From positions 124,001 to 188,000 of the forward strand of contig NZ_LAZX01000094.1 in assembly GCF_000980895.1 (NCBI RefSeq): a stretch of 64,000 nt of DNA, written 5' to 3'. This document shows, one piece after another, positions 48,763 to 62,749 of this stretch; positions within the stretch are counted from its first letter, which is position 1; the number at the start of each line of letters is the position of its first letter. The notes below the pieces were generated by a model. The model ran no database searches, was not told where the DNA came from, and saw only the letters and a program-made list of their open reading frames with translations. This stretch comes from Sphingomonas sp. Ag1 (GTDB taxonomy: Bacteria > Pseudomonadota > Alphaproteobacteria > Sphingomonadales > Sphingomonadaceae). The position numbers and the translations under genes were made by a program.

Positions 48763-51192
48763 ATGACCGACGCCGCAGCTTCGCCCGCCGTTGACCGTTC
48801 GCCGCTGGCGAACCGGATCGTCGACACGCTGATCCATCGCATCGGCAAGGATGAGCGCGCCGCGCGCAAGCACGACTGGCTGGACGCCACCATCCTGACG
48901 CTGCGCGACGAGATCATCGACAAATGGATGGAATCGACCCGCGCGGCGCACGCGAGCGGCGCCAAGCGCGTCTATTACCTTAGCCTTGAGTTCCTGATCG
49001 GGCGGCTGCTGCGCGACGCGCTGTCCAACCTTGGCCGCAATGCCGAGGTGAAGGCGGCGCTCGCGTCGCTGGGCGTGGACTTGGACGAGATCGAGGAGAT
49101 CGAGCCGGACGCTGCGCTGGGCAATGGCGGTCTGGGGCGGCTGGCGGCGTGCTTCATGGAGAGCATGGCGACGCTGGAGCTGTCCGCTTATGGCTATGGC
49201 ATCCGATATGTGAACGGCATGTTCCGCCAGCGCATCGACGATGGCTGGCAGGTCGAGCTTCCCGAAACCTGGCTGACCCATGGCAATCCGTGGGAGTTCG
49301 AGCGGCGCGAGAGCGCCTATTTCATCGGCTTCGGCGGCGAGGTTACCAGCAATGCCGCCGGGCGGGTCGACTGGAACCCGGCGGAAGCAGTGGAGGCGGT
49401 CGCCTTCGATACGCCGGTGGTCGGCTGGCGCGGCAAGAGGGTGAACACGCTGCGGCTGTGGAGCGCGCGCGCCTTCGATCCCATCCGGCTGGACGCGTTC
49501 AACGCCGGCGATCATGCCGGGGCGCTTGCAGGGCAGGTGCGGGCAGAGGCGCTGGTGCGGGTCCTCTACCCGTCGGACGCCAGTGCCGCCGGCCAGGAAT
49601 TGCGGCTGCGGCAGGAGTATTTCTTCTCCTCCGCCTCGATCCAGGACGTCGTCCGCCGGCACATGCAATATTTCGGGGACATTCGCCTGCTGCCGGAGAA
49701 GGCGGCGATCCAGCTCAACGACACGCACCCGGCGATCTCGGTCGCCGAACTGATGCGCTTGTTGCTCGACCATCACGAACTCGATTTTGACGAGGCGTGG
49801 GATATCGCCCGGCGGACGTTCGGCTACACCAACCACACCCTGCTGCCCGAGGCGCTGGAAAGCTGGCCCCTGCCGCTGTTCGAGCGGCTGCTGCCGCGGC
49901 ACATGCAGATCGTCTATGCGATCAATGCGCAGGTGCTGCGCGAGGCGGCGCGAAGCGGGACGGCTGACGGCGGGGCGATCGCCGCGATCAGCCTTATCGA
50001 CGAGAATGGCGAGCGGCGCATCCGGATGGCCAACATCGCCTTTGTCGGCAGCCACAGCGTCAATGGCGTCGCCGCGCTGCACACCGAGCTGATGAAGCAG
50101 ACGGTGTTCGCCGACCTGCACCGCCTGTACCCGGACCGGATCAACAACAAGACCAACGGCATCACGCCGCGCCGCTGGCTGATGGAGTGCAACCCGCGCC
50201 TGACGTCCCTGATCCGCGATGCGATCGGACCGGCGTTCTGCGACGATGCCGAGCAACTCAAGTTATTAGAATCTTTTGCGAACGACGCCTCGTTTCGGGA
50301 GCGTTTTGGTGAAGTGAAGCGTTCCAACAAGGTGGATCTGTCGAATTATCTCAGGGAAGATCAGGGGCTGCGGGTTGACCCCGATGCGCTGTTCGACGTC
50401 CAGGTCAAACGGATCCACGAATATAAGCGGCAGTTGCTGAACATCATCGAGACGGTGGCGCTGTACGACCAGATCCGCAGCCATCCGGAGCGCGACTGGG
50501 TGCCGCGGGTGAAGTTGTTCGGCGGCAAGGCGGCGTCGAGCTATCACAACGCCAAGCTGATCATCAAACTGGCCAATGACGTCGCCAAGCGGATCAACAG
50601 CGATCCCGCCGTGGGCGGGCTGCTGAAGGTCGGCTTCATCCCCAATTACAATGTCAGCCTGGCGGAGCGGATCATTCCCGCCGCCGACCTGTCCGAACAG
50701 ATCTCCACCGCCGGGATGGAAGCGTCGGGGACGGGGAACATGAAATTCGCGCTCAACGGCGCAATCACGATCGGCACGCTGGACGGCGCCAATATCGAGA
50801 TCAAGGACCGGGTGGGCGACGACAATATCGTCATCTTCGGCCTGACGGCCGACGAGGTCGCCGAAACGCGACGCGCGGGCTATTCGCCGCGGTCTATCAT
50901 CGAGAGCAGCCGGGAGCTGTCGCAGGCGATCAACGCGATCGCCTCCGGCGTGTTCTCGCCCGACGATCCTGGCCGATACCGCGACCTGATGAGCGGCCTC
51001 TACGACCATGACTGGTTCATGGTGACGGCCGATTTCGATGCCTATGCGGCGGCGCAGCGCGCGGTGGATGCCCGCTGGATCGACCGCGGCGGATGGCAGG
51101 CGTCGGCAATCCGCAACGTGGCGAATGTCGGCTGGTTTTCGTCCGATCGGACGATCGGCGAATATGCGCGCGACATCTGGAACGTGATGTGA
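48763..51192 (+). CDS. glgP: Glycogen phosphorylase
   Basis: 809 residues, GT35 family. Releases glucose-1-phosphate from alpha-1,4-glucan ends. PLP site EASGTGNMKFALNGAITIG with Lys near 660; EPDAALGNGGLGRLAACFM near the N terminus; QLNDTHPAISVAELMR and KTNGITPRRWL all canonical. ATG 48763 overlaps a TTG one codon upstream; no strong ribosome site is visible. First gene of a six-gene glycogen operon; its stop overlaps the glgB start. Confidence 0.97.
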   Translation: MTDAAASPAVDRSPLANRIVDTLIHRIGKDERAARKHDWLDATILTLRDEIIDKWMESTRAAHASGAKRVYYLSLEFLIGRLLRDALSNLGRNAEVKAALASLGVDLDEIEEIEPDAALGNGGLGRLAACFMESMATLELSAYGYGIRYVNGMFRQRIDDGWQVELPETWLTHGNPWEFERRESAYFIGFGGEVTSNAAGRVDWNPAEAVEAVAFDTPVVGWRGKRVNTLRLWSARAFDPIRLDAFNAGDHAGALAGQVRAEALVRVLYPSDASAAGQELRLRQEYFFSSASIQDVVRRHMQYFGDIRLLPEKAAIQLNDTHPAISVAELMRLLLDHHELDFDEAWDIARRTFGYTNHTLLPEALESWPLPLFERLLPRHMQIVYAINAQVLREAARSGTADGGAIAAISLIDENGERRIRMANIAFVGSHSVNGVAALHTELMKQTVFADLHRLYPDRINNKTNGITPRRWLMECNPRLTSLIRDAIGPAFCDDAEQLKLLESFANDASFRERFGEVKRSNKVDLSNYLREDQGLRVDPDALFDVQVKRIHEYKRQLLNIIETVALYDQIRSHPERDWVPRVKLFGGKAASSYHNAKLIIKLANDVAKRINSDPAVGGLLKVGFIPNYNVSLAERIIPAADLSEQISTAGMEASGTGNMKFALNGAITIGTLDGANIEIKDRVGDDNIVIFGLTADEVAETRRAGYSPRSIIESSRELSQAINAIASGVFSPDDPGRYRDLMSGLYDHDWFMVTADFDAYAAAQRAVDARWIDRGGWQASAIRNVANVGWFSSDRTIGEYARDIWNVM

Positions 51193-53342
51193 AGCCGCCG
51201 CCCAGCGCGATCGCCGCCTTGCTCGCTGGGCGCCACGATGACCCTTTCTCGCTGCTGGGCGTCTATGCCGGCCCGACCGGGACCTTTGCCCGCGCGCTGA
51301 TCCCAGGGGCCGAGCGGGTCGAGGCGCAGACGCTGTCGGGGACGGCGCTCGGCGCGCTGGTTCGTGTCGATGAGCGCGGGCTGTTCGAGGGCGTGATCGC
51401 CGGCGAGCCGCAGCCACTGCGCTATCATGCGCAGGGCGGGGGCGCCGAATGGTGGGTGACCGACCCTTATACCTTTGGCCCCGTGCTGGGTCCCGTCGAC
51501 GATTTGCTGATCGCGCAGGGGACGCATTTCCGCCTGCACGACAAGATGGGCGCGCATCTGATTGAGCATGAAGGTGCATCGGGCGTGCATTTCGCCGTCT
51601 GGGCGCCCAATGCGCAGCGTGTCTCCGTGGTCGGCGACTTCAACGACTGGGACGGCAAGCGCCATGTCATGCGGCGGCGCGCGGACGTCGGCGTGTGGGA
51701 GATATTCATCCCCGACATCGCCGAGGGGCGGCATTACAAGTTCGAGATCGTCGGCCCGGATGGGCAGTTGCAGCCGCTGAAGGCCGACCCCTACGCCTTT
51801 CGCACGGAATTGCGCCCCGGCACCGCATCGATCACCGCGACCCCGCTGACCCATGAATGGGGCGACGCGGACCATGTCGCGCATTGGGCGCAGGTCGATC
51901 CGCGCCGCGTGCCGATCAGCATCTACGAGGTGCATGCCGGGTCGTGGGACCGGGACGAGAATGGCTGGTTCCTGACCTGGGACGCGCTGGCAGACCGGCT
52001 GATCCCCTATGTCGTCGACATGGGGTTCACCCACATCGAGTTCATGCCGATTTCCGAACATCCTTATGATCCGTCATGGGGATATCAGACGACGGGCCTG
52101 TATGCGCCGTCGGCGCGGTTCGGCGACGTCGAGGGTTTTGCCCGGTTCGTGGATGGCGCCCATCGCGCGGGGCTGGGCGTGTTGCTGGACTGGGTGCCGG
52201 CGCATTTTCCGATGGACGCATTCGGCCTGATCCATTTCGACGGCACCGCGCTGTACGAGCATGAGGATCCGCGGCTGGGCTTCCATCCCGACTGGAACAC
52301 GGCGATCTACAATTTCGGCCGGCGCGAGGTGTCGGCCTTCCTCGTCAACAATGCGCTGTTCTGGGCCGAGCGGTTTCACGTCGACGGGCTGCGCGTCGAT
52401 GCCGTCGCGTCCATGCTGTACCGCGATTACAGCCGGCAGCCGGGCGAGTGGATCCCCAATGCCGAAGGGGGCCGGGAGAATTGGGAGGCGGCGTCCTTCC
52501 TCCAGTCGATGAACCGCGCGGTCTATGGCGCGCATCCGGGCATCTTCACGGTGGCGGAGGAATCGACCGCCTGGCCGGGCGTGACTCACCCCGCGCATGA
52601 CGGCGGGCTGGGGTTCGGATTCAAGTGGAACATGGGCTTCATGCACGACACGCTGAAGTACATGGCGCGCGAGCCGATCCACCGGCAGCACCATCATCAC
52701 GACATCACCTTTGGCCTGGTTTACGCGTTCAGCGAGAATTACGTCCTGGCGCTCAGCCATGACGAGGTGGTGCACGGCAAGGGTTCGCTGCTGGCGAAGA
52801 TGAGCGGCGATGATTGGCAGCAATTTGCCAACCTGCGCGCCATGTATGCGCTGATGTGGGGATATCCGGGCAAGAAGCTGCTGTTCATGGGGCAGGAGTT
52901 CGCCCAGCGGCGCGAGTGGAGCGAGGCGCGGGCGCTGGACTGGGACCTGCTGCACTCGACTGCGCATGAGGGCGTGCGCAAGCTGATCCGCGATCTGAAC
53001 CGGGTCTATCGCGAAAAGCCGGCGCTTCATGCGCGGGACTGCGAGCCGGAAGGGTTCGAGTGGCTGGTTGCCGATGACGCGGCCAATTCGGTATTCGTCT
53101 GGCTGCGCAAGGCACCGGGCGCGGCGCCAATTGCGGTGATCTGCAACATGACGCCGGTCGCGCGCGCGCCCTATCGTATTCCATTGCCGCATGATGGCCG
53201 CTGGCGCGAGATCCTGAACTCCGATTCCAGTTTCTACTGGGGATCGGGCCTCGGCAACATGGGCGGAGTAGAGGTGCGCGACGGCGCGGCAATGGTCACG
53301 CTGCCGCCGCTGGCGACGATCATGCTCGAGTTTGAAGGATAG
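51189..53342 (+). CDS. glgB: 1,4-alpha-glucan branching enzyme
   Basis: 717 residues, GH13. N-terminal CBM48 modules (FAVWAPNAQRVSVVGDFNDW), catalytic barrel with GLRVDAVASMLY (Asp nucleophile near 404), FTVAEESTAWP (acid/base Glu near 457) and ALSHDEVVHGKGSL. Introduces alpha-1,6 branches. GTG start lies in the glgP stop (GTGA). Frame opens upstream inside glgP but without homology. Confidence 0.97.
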   Translation: MKPPPSAIAALLAGRHDDPFSLLGVYAGPTGTFARALIPGAERVEAQTLSGTALGALVRVDERGLFEGVIAGEPQPLRYHAQGGGAEWWVTDPYTFGPVLGPVDDLLIAQGTHFRLHDKMGAHLIEHEGASGVHFAVWAPNAQRVSVVGDFNDWDGKRHVMRRRADVGVWEIFIPDIAEGRHYKFEIVGPDGQLQPLKADPYAFRTELRPGTASITATPLTHEWGDADHVAHWAQVDPRRVPISIYEVHAGSWDRDENGWFLTWDALADRLIPYVVDMGFTHIEFMPISEHPYDPSWGYQTTGLYAPSARFGDVEGFARFVDGAHRAGLGVLLDWVPAHFPMDAFGLIHFDGTALYEHEDPRLGFHPDWNTAIYNFGRREVSAFLVNNALFWAERFHVDGLRVDAVASMLYRDYSRQPGEWIPNAEGGRENWEAASFLQSMNRAVYGAHPGIFTVAEESTAWPGVTHPAHDGGLGFGFKWNMGFMHDTLKYMAREPIHRQHHHHDITFGLVYAFSENYVLALSHDEVVHGKGSLLAKMSGDDWQQFANLRAMYALMWGYPGKKLLFMGQEFAQRREWSEARALDWDLLHSTAHEGVRKLIRDLNRVYREKPALHARDCEPEGFEWLVADDAANSVFVWLRKAPGAAPIAVICNMTPVARAPYRIPLPHDGRWREILNSDSSFYWGSGLGNMGGVEVRDGAAMVTLPPLATIMLEFEG

Positions 53343-53402
53343 CGTTTTGCTCTCGGGTGGAGGCAGTGCGGGGGCGTCTATCCCCGGCCTTCGAGAGACC
53401 AG

Positions 53403-53451
53403 GGGAGGGCCTGTTCCCCTGGCATCATGACTGAGGGAGACAGGCCCTCCC
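53403..53451 (+). promoter_or_regulatory. Long hairpin in the glgB-glgC spacer
   Basis: Perfect 12-bp inverted repeat GGGAGGGCCTGT (53403-53414) / ACAGGCCCTCCC (53440-53451), extended by a partial inner CCC/GGG stem, in the 145-base gap before glgC. No T run follows, so it is not a standard terminator; it may protect or separate the glgPB and glgC messages. Confidence 0.6.
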
Positions 53452-53487
53452 GAAACGTACCCCGCCGCGTGGGGCAAGGAAGGCACG

Positions 53488-54744
53488 ATGGACCACAGAA
53501 GAGGACAGCCGCTGGCCCGAGACGCGATGGCCTATGTGCTTGCCGGCGGGCGCGGCAGCCGCCTTCACGAAATGACCGATACGCGGGCCAAGCCGGCGGT
53601 CTATTTCGGGGGCAAGAGCCGGATCATCGATTTCGCGCTGTCGAACGCGATCAATTCGGGCATCCGCCGGATCGGCGTCGCGACCCAGTACAAGGCGCAT
53701 TCGCTGATCCGTCACCTGCAGCGGGGCTGGAACTTCCTGCGGCCCGAGCGCAACGAGAGCTTCGACATCCTGCCCGCCTCGCAGCGCATCAGCGAGTTCC
53801 AATGGTATGAAGGCACGGCCGATGCCGTGTTCCAGAACATCGACATCATCGAGAGCTACGATCCCGAATATATGGTGATCCTGGCGGGTGATCACATCTA
53901 CAAGATGGATTACGAGCTGATGCTGCAGCAGCATTGCGACAGCGGCGCGGACGTGACGGTCGCCTGTCTCGAAGTGCCGCGGATGGAGGCGGTCGGCTTT
54001 GGCGTGATGCATGTCGACGAGAGCGGCCGGATCCTCGATTTCATCGAGAAGCCCGCCGATCCGCCGGCGATGCCGGGCAAGCCGGACGTCGCGCTGGCGT
54101 CGATGGGCATTTATGTCTTTCGGACCGCGCTGCTGATCGACCAGCTGCGACGTGATGCCGCGACGCCCGATTCCAAGCGCGATTTCGGGCGCGACATCGT
54201 CCCCTGGCTGGTCAAGAACGGCAAGGCGGTGGCGCATCAGTTCACCGACTCCTGCGTCCGGTCATCGAACGAGGCATCAGCCTATTGGCGCGATGTGGGG
54301 ACGGTGGACGCGTACTGGGAAGCGAACATCGACCTTACCGATGTGGTGCCCGCGCTCGACCTTTATGACCGGACCTGGCCGATTTCGACCTATTCGGAAC
54401 TGACGCCGCCGGCCAAGTTCGTGCATGACGTCGACGGCCGGCGCGGTTCGGCGGTCGCGAGCCTCGTGTCGGGAGATTGCATCGTTTCGGGTTCCTCGAT
54501 CTACCGTTCGCTCCTGTCGACGGGAACGCGGACGCACAGTTTTGCGATGCTTGATGAGGCGGTGGTGCTGCCGTTCGTGAAGATCGGCCGGGGCGCGCGG
54601 CTGCGGAAGGTGGTGATCGATCGCGGCGTGGAAATCCCCGACGGGCTGGTGGTCGGCGATGATCCGGTGCTGGACGCCAAGCGGTTTCGCCGAACCGACA
54701 ATGGCGTTTGCCTGATCACGAAGCCGATGATCGACCGACTGTGA
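53488..54744 (+). CDS. glgC: Glucose-1-phosphate adenylyltransferase
   Basis: 418 residues. Nucleotidyltransferase start [20 protein letters not shown], active region [11 protein letters not shown] and [12 protein letters not shown], and a C-terminal left-handed beta-helix ([15 protein letters not shown]). Makes ADP-glucose, the committed and usually allosterically controlled step. Strong ribosome site AAGGAAGG before ATG. Confidence 0.97.
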   Translation: MDHRRGQPLARDAMAYVLAGGRGSRLHEMTDTRAKPAVYFGGKSRIIDFALSNAINSGIRRIGVATQYKAHSLIRHLQRGWNFLRPERNESFDILPASQRISEFQWYEGTADAVFQNIDIIESYDPEYMVILAGDHIYKMDYELMLQQHCDSGADVTVACLEVPRMEAVGFGVMHVDESGRILDFIEKPADPPAMPGKPDVALASMGIYVFRTALLIDQLRRDAATPDSKRDFGRDIVPWLVKNGKAVAHQFTDSCVRSSNEASAYWRDVGTVDAYWEANIDLTDVVPALDLYDRTWPISTYSELTPPAKFVHDVDGRRGSAVASLVSGDCIVSGSSIYRSLLSTGTRTHSFAMLDEAVVLPFVKIGRGARLRKVVIDRGVEIPDGLVVGDDPVLDAKRFRRTDNGVCLITKPMIDRL

Positions 54745-54754
54745 GCGACGCTGC

Positions 54755-57804
<3,050 letters not shown>

Positions 57805-57817
57805 CCCGGCGGCGCGG

Positions 57818-59545
57818 GTGAGCCAAGCCATGCCGGAGAAGACGCCGCACTGTTTCCGCGTGCGATCGCCGGCCGCCGGGGCCGTGTGGCTGTGCCTGTT
57901 CGACGCGGCGGGTGCGGAAACCCGCTACCCGATGGAGCGGGACGGGGAGACATGGGTGCTCGACCTGCCCGTGCCGGTTGGCACCCGCTACGGCTATCGT
58001 GCCGGCGGGGCGCCGCCGTTCGATGCGGCCAAGCTGCTGGTCGACCCGCGCGCGACCGAGCTTGACCGACCGTTCGTCCATGATCCCCGGCTTGGCGAGC
58101 GGGGCGTCGATACGGCGGCGCTCGTGCCCAAGGCGATCATCGCGGCGGTGCTGCCGCCGCTGGCGCCCGCGCCGCCGGTCTTCCGTCCCGGGCAGCTGAT
58201 CTACGAGATCAACGTCCGCGCCTTCACCATGCGTCATCCGGACGTGCCGGCGGGGCAGCGCGGCACGGTGGGGGCGCTGACGCATCCGGCGGTGCTGGCG
58301 CATCTGCGCAAGCTGCGCGTCGGGGCAGTCGAGCTGATGCCGATCGTCGCGTGGATTGACGAACGGCATCTGCCGCCGCTCGCGCTGAGCAACGCCTGGG
58401 GGTATAATCCGGTCGTGCCGATGGCGCTTGACCCGCGGCTATGCCCCGGCGGGATGGCGGAGCTGCGCCGCACGGTCGCGGTTCTGCGCGCCAATGGGAT
58501 CGGGACGATCCTGGACCTTGTGTTCAATCACACCGGGGAGAGCGACGTTGAGGGAGCGACCCTGTCGCTGCGCGGGCTGGACGATCGTTGTTACGCCCGT
58601 GCGCCCGACGGCACGCTGATCAACGATGCCGGTACCGGCAACACGCTCGATTTTGGATACCCGCCGGTGCGCGACCTGACGCTCGACACGCTGCGCCATT
58701 TCGTGGCCGGCGCCGGGGTCGACGGATTTCGCTTCGACCTGGCGCCCGTGATGGCCAGGTCGCCGGGGTTTGACCCCCACGCGCCGATCTTTGCCGCGAT
58801 CGCCGACGATCCGCTGCTGGCCGATCATATTATGATCGCCGAGCCCTGGGATGTCGGGCCTGGCGGATACCAGCTGGGCCAGTTTCCCGAGCGGTGGCTG
58901 GAGTGGAACGACCGCTTTCGCGACGATGTGCGGCGGTTCTGGCGCGGCGATGATGGTGCCGGTGTGCTCGCCACGCGGCTTGCGGGATCAACCGATATCT
59001 TTGGCCACCATGCCACGCGCAGCGTCAATTTCGTCGCCGCGCATGACGGCTTCACGCTGCGAGACGTCGTGAGTTTCGTCGAGCGGCGCAACCATGCCAA
59101 TGGCGAGGATAATCAGGATGGTCACCGCGACGAGGTGAGCTGGGATGCGGGAAGTGTCGAGGCCCGGCGGCGGGATGCGAAGGCGCTGCTCGCCACGCTG
59201 TTTGCCGCGCGCGGGACGATCATGCTGACTGCGGGCGACGAATTCGGGCGGACGCAGGGCGGCAACAACAACGCCTATGCGCAGGATAATCACATCGTCT
59301 GGCTCGACTGGTCGGCGCGGGACGGCGAGCTGGAGGACTATGTCGCGCAGCTAGCCGAATGGCGTGCGGCGCACCCCGAACTGGCCGATCCCGCAATCCG
59401 GCATGACCTGCGCTGGCAGCGACTGGATGGCGGGGCGATGGCGCCGGCGGACTGGCACGAGGCGGCAGGTTTCGTGATGACGCTGCCGGAAGGGGCGGGC
59501 ATCCGGATCGACCGTGATGCCCGCGCCGTTCGTTTCACCGGCTGA
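57818..59545 (+). CDS. glgX: Glycogen debranching enzyme, GlgX type
   Basis: 575 residues, GH13. Short N-terminal CBM48-like region, YEINVRAFTMRHPDVP, LDLVFNHTGES, nucleophile GVDGFRFDLAP near residue 306, acid/base Glu in IMIAEPWDVGPGGYQ near 341, and FVAAHDGFTLRDVVS near 409. Some 80 residues shorter than E. coli GlgX, mainly at the N terminus. GTG start chosen; ATG 57830 is possible. Removes branches from phosphorylase-limited dextrin. Confidence 0.94.
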   Translation: MSQAMPEKTPHCFRVRSPAAGAVWLCLFDAAGAETRYPMERDGETWVLDLPVPVGTRYGYRAGGAPPFDAAKLLVDPRATELDRPFVHDPRLGERGVDTAALVPKAIIAAVLPPLAPAPPVFRPGQLIYEINVRAFTMRHPDVPAGQRGTVGALTHPAVLAHLRKLRVGAVELMPIVAWIDERHLPPLALSNAWGYNPVVPMALDPRLCPGGMAELRRTVAVLRANGIGTILDLVFNHTGESDVEGATLSLRGLDDRCYARAPDGTLINDAGTGNTLDFGYPPVRDLTLDTLRHFVAGAGVDGFRFDLAPVMARSPGFDPHAPIFAAIADDPLLADHIMIAEPWDVGPGGYQLGQFPERWLEWNDRFRDDVRRFWRGDDGAGVLATRLAGSTDIFGHHATRSVNFVAAHDGFTLRDVVSFVERRNHANGEDNQDGHRDEVSWDAGSVEARRRDAKALLATLFAARGTIMLTAGDEFGRTQGGNNNAYAQDNHIVWLDWSARDGELEDYVAQLAEWRAAHPELADPAIRHDLRWQRLDGGAMAPADWHEAAGFVMTLPEGAGIRIDRDARAVRFTG

Positions 59546-59561
59546 GCGCCGGCGGGCCTGA

Positions 59562-60686
59562 TCAGGCCTGCGGCGTGACGAGATACTTCTCGCCCGTCGC
59601 GCGCTTGCCGTAGGCAGCGATGTTCGCCGGGTCGAGCACACCGGCAAGCGGGATACGCTGCGTATATTTGCTGGCGAAGGTGGTCTTCAGCTCGCGTGAG
59701 ACGCGTTCGCGAAGTGCCTTTGCCTCGGTCGCGCCCACATCCTCGAGGAAATAGGTCAGCAACCAGCCGCCCATGCGCCAGCGCATGCCGAAGCCGCGGT
59801 TGAACTCGGTCGGCGCCGACGACAGGCCGCCATAGAGGTACACCTGCTTCATCTGGCGCGAGCCATAAGGGCCGTCGGCGCGCTGGGTGCGGAGCGCAGC
59901 CTGCTCCATCGCGGCGAGGATCTGGCCGGCGAGCTTCCCGCCGCCAACGGCGTCGAACGCGAGGAACGCGTTGGTCGCGGCGATGGCGTCGATCAGCTTG
60001 GGCATGAAATCGTCGGCCGTCATGTCGACGACATGCTCCGCGCCAAGATCGCGCAGCAGCTTGGCCTGCGTCTCGCTGCGCACGATGTTGACCAGCGGCA
60101 CGCCATCCGCCTCGCACAATTTGACCAGCATCTGGCCGAGGTTCGACGCGGCGGCGGTGTGGACGAGGCCCTGATAGCCTTCGCGCTTCATCGTGCCGAC
60201 CATGCCGACCGCGGTGAGCGGGTTGACGTAGGAGGAGGCGGCCTCCTCGGCGGTGGTCCCTTCCGGCACGGTCATGCAGTCGGCAGCGCGCACCTTGCGG
60301 TACTCGGCATAGAAGCCGCCGCCGGCGAGCGCGACGGTCTTGCCGATCAATGCCTGCGCGTCGGCCGAGCTGCCGGCCGCGACAACGACGCCGGCGCCCT
60401 CGTTACCGACGGGCAGGTCAATGCCCTTGCGGGCCGACAACGCACGCTGCACCGGCGGGGAGAGCGGGGCGACCGCCGCGTCGCCATCCCGGCTGAACGC
60501 ATCGCCCTCGGTCAGGGCGAGCAACACGCCGAGATCGGACGGGTTGATCGGAGATGCTTCAACGCGGATGACCACTTCATCGTCACCAGGCGTCGGCATC
60601 GGGATGCTTTGCAGCGACAGGCGAACCTGGCCCTCGGGCGTGACGGTCGAAACCAGCCGGCGATACGTTTCAGGCAGATCAGTCAT
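59562..60686 (-). CDS. Zinc-independent alcohol dehydrogenase-like (MDR) oxidoreductase
   Basis: 374 residues. GroES-like N-terminal domain (VVIRVEASPINPSDLGVL, VGNEGAGVVVAAGSS) and Rossmann domain with LVHTAAASNLGQMLVKL; no catalytic-zinc Cys/His set, placing it among quinone-oxidoreductase-like MDR enzymes. Strong ribosome site (GAGAGGAAG) selects ATG 60686. Lies downstream of the monooxygenase gene on the same strand; a shared catabolic role is inferred. Confidence 0.9.
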   Translation of the reverse strand: MTDLPETYRRLVSTVTPEGQVRLSLQSIPMPTPGDDEVVIRVEASPINPSDLGVLLALTEGDAFSRDGDAAVAPLSPPVQRALSARKGIDLPVGNEGAGVVVAAGSSADAQALIGKTVALAGGGFYAEYRKVRAADCMTVPEGTTAEEAASSYVNPLTAVGMVGTMKREGYQGLVHTAAASNLGQMLVKLCEADGVPLVNIVRSETQAKLLRDLGAEHVVDMTADDFMPKLIDAIAATNAFLAFDAVGGGKLAGQILAAMEQAALRTQRADGPYGSRQMKQVYLYGGLSSAPTEFNRGFGMRWRMGGWLLTYFLEDVGATEAKALRERVSRELKTTFASKYTQRIPLAGVLDPANIAAYGKRATGEKYLVTPQA

Positions 60687-60831
60687 CCAACTTCCTCTCG
60701 TTTGCCGAACAGCTGTGCGCAACTAAGCCGTGCGTGTCGAGGGTTGTTGGGAAAAGGAAGGGCTGGCCGGGGAGAGCGCGGCGGCGCTCCCCGGCAAGTT
60801 GTTAGGTAGTGCCGTGCGGCTGGGTTGCCCG

Positions 60832-62652
60832 TCAGGCCAGCGTCAGGCCCTTCATGTTACCCGCGTCCCGCCACGCCTTAATCGTGTTGAAGAAGGCGAC
60901 CGGCCCCTTGCCATAGCTGGAGAAGCTGGCGGCCTTGGGGCTGAGCTGACCCTCGCCGTTGTAATAGCCTGGCGTGCATTCCTCGAGGAACTTGCGCCGG
61001 TCGAGCACGGAGGCGAGGATTTCATTAGTCCACGCCTCCTCTGCCTCCGCGGTCGCCTCGACCCGCGACGTCTGCGCGCGCATCGCCTCGCCGATGATGT
61101 GCGCTGCGTGGCCCGCCTGTTCCAGCAGGGCGTGCGGGTAATTGGCGGTGAAGCCCGACTGGATCACCGAGAAGATGAACATGTTGGGAAAGCCGTTGAC
61201 GGTCATGCCGTGCAGCGTGCGGCCGCCGTCGGCCCATTTCTGTTCGAGCGACTGCCCGCCGGTGCCGTGCACGTCATAGCCGGCGCGGCGTGCATAGCTG
61301 GTGCCGACTTCAAAGCCGGTGCCGAAGATCAGGCAGTCGAGCTTATATTCCGTCCCGGCGACGACGACGCCGTTCTTTGTAATCCGCTCCACCCCCTTGC
61401 CCTGGGTGTCGATCAAGGAGACGTTGGGCCGGTTGAAGGTCGCCAGATAATCGTCGTGGAAGCAAGGGCGCTTGCAGAACTGATTGTACCAGGGCTTCAG
61501 CGCCTCGGCCGTCGCCTCGTCCTGCACGACCTCGTCCACGCGCGCGCGGATGGATTCCATCTTCTGGAAATCGGCAAGCTGCACCAGCTCATCCGGGTTT
61601 TGCGCGCCCGACCTGGCCGCCTTCATCCGCGCGATGACGCCTAGATTGCGGATGATGTCGGTCCAGCCGTCGTTGACCAGATCCTCCTCCGCCCAGCCGC
61701 CCGAGACGAGCGTGTTGAAATTCTCCATGCGCTGCTGGTGCCAGCCGGGCGTCAGTGACTGCGCCCATTGTGGGTCGGTCGGCCGGTCGCCGCGGACGTC
61801 GATCGAGGAGGGCGTGCGCTGGAACACGAACAATTGCTTGGCGGTCGCGCCGAGATGCGGGACGCATTGCACCGCGGTGGCGCCAGTGCCGATGATCCCG
61901 ACGACCTTGTCGCCCAGCTTGTCGAGCCCGCCATTCTGGTCGCCGCCGGTATAATCATAATCCCAACGGCTGGTGTGGAAGGTGTGCCCTTCAAATTCCT
62001 CGATGCCCGGGATGCCGGGCAGCTTGGGGCGGTGCAGCGGGCCGTTCGCCATGATGACGAAGCGGGCGCGGATCGCGTCGCCGCGATTGGTGGAAATGAT
62101 CCAGCGGCGGGTTTCCTCATTCCAGCTGAGGTCGGTTACCTCGGTCTGGAACAGGACGTCGCGATACAGGTCGAACCGCTCTGCGATGCGACGCGAGTAC
62201 GCGCGGATTTCCGGTCCCTGGCTGTATTTGCGCTCAGGGATGAAGCCGGTTTCCTCGAGCAGCGGAAGGTAGACATAGCTTTCGATGTCGCACGCCGCGC
62301 CGGGATAGCGGTTCCAGTACCAGGTGCCGCCGAACTCACCGCCCTTTTCGATGATGCGCACATCTTCGATCCCCGCCTCGCGCAGCTTCGCGCCGGCCAG
62401 CAGGCCGCCAAAGCCGCCGCCGATGACCACCACGTCCTTTTCATCAGCAAGCGGTGACCGCGCGATCGGCTGATCGATATAGGGATCCTCGAGGTAGCGG
62501 GCGAAGGCGCCGGTCATCTCGACATATTGTTCGTTCGCGTCGGCGCGCAGGCGCTTGTCGCGCTCGGCCAGATACTTCGCCTTCAGCGCCGCCGGATCGA
62601 AATCAAACCCGGCATCGGGCGCGGCGTGGATCGCCTGCGACTCGAGTGTCAT
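60832..62652 (-). CDS. Baeyer-Villiger-type flavin monooxygenase
   Basis: 606 residues. FAD site [19 protein letters not shown] near residue 76, NADPH site [12 protein letters not shown] near 249, and between them [12 protein letters not shown], the FxGxxxHxxxW(P/D) fingerprint of Baeyer-Villiger monooxygenases. The extended N and C termini fit the cyclohexanone/steroid monooxygenase-like group. It should insert oxygen into ketones to give esters or lactones; substrate unknown. Ribosome site GAGGAGAGG precedes ATG. Confidence 0.93.
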   Translation of the reverse strand: MTLESQAIHAAPDAGFDFDPAALKAKYLAERDKRLRADANEQYVEMTGAFARYLEDPYIDQPIARSPLADEKDVVVIGGGFGGLLAGAKLREAGIEDVRIIEKGGEFGGTWYWNRYPGAACDIESYVYLPLLEETGFIPERKYSQGPEIRAYSRRIAERFDLYRDVLFQTEVTDLSWNEETRRWIISTNRGDAIRARFVIMANGPLHRPKLPGIPGIEEFEGHTFHTSRWDYDYTGGDQNGGLDKLGDKVVGIIGTGATAVQCVPHLGATAKQLFVFQRTPSSIDVRGDRPTDPQWAQSLTPGWHQQRMENFNTLVSGGWAEEDLVNDGWTDIIRNLGVIARMKAARSGAQNPDELVQLADFQKMESIRARVDEVVQDEATAEALKPWYNQFCKRPCFHDDYLATFNRPNVSLIDTQGKGVERITKNGVVVAGTEYKLDCLIFGTGFEVGTSYARRAGYDVHGTGGQSLEQKWADGGRTLHGMTVNGFPNMFIFSVIQSGFTANYPHALLEQAGHAAHIIGEAMRAQTSRVEATAEAEEAWTNEILASVLDRRKFLEECTPGYYNGEGQLSPKAASFSSYGKGPVAFFNTIKAWRDAGNMKGLTLA

Positions 62653-62749
62653 CTGCCTCTCCTCGTCCCATTTTCTTGGAACGCATTATGACTTAGTGCG
62701 AGGCAGAGGTGTAGAGTGCAAGCAAACTAAAGTTGCGACTGTGAGCCGA

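Noticed and set aside
62653..62749. CTGCCTC / GAGGCAG pair around the monooxygenase leader as an operator
   Set aside because: One arm is simply the purine-rich ribosome site; spacing of about 40 bases is too wide for a typical operator dyad.
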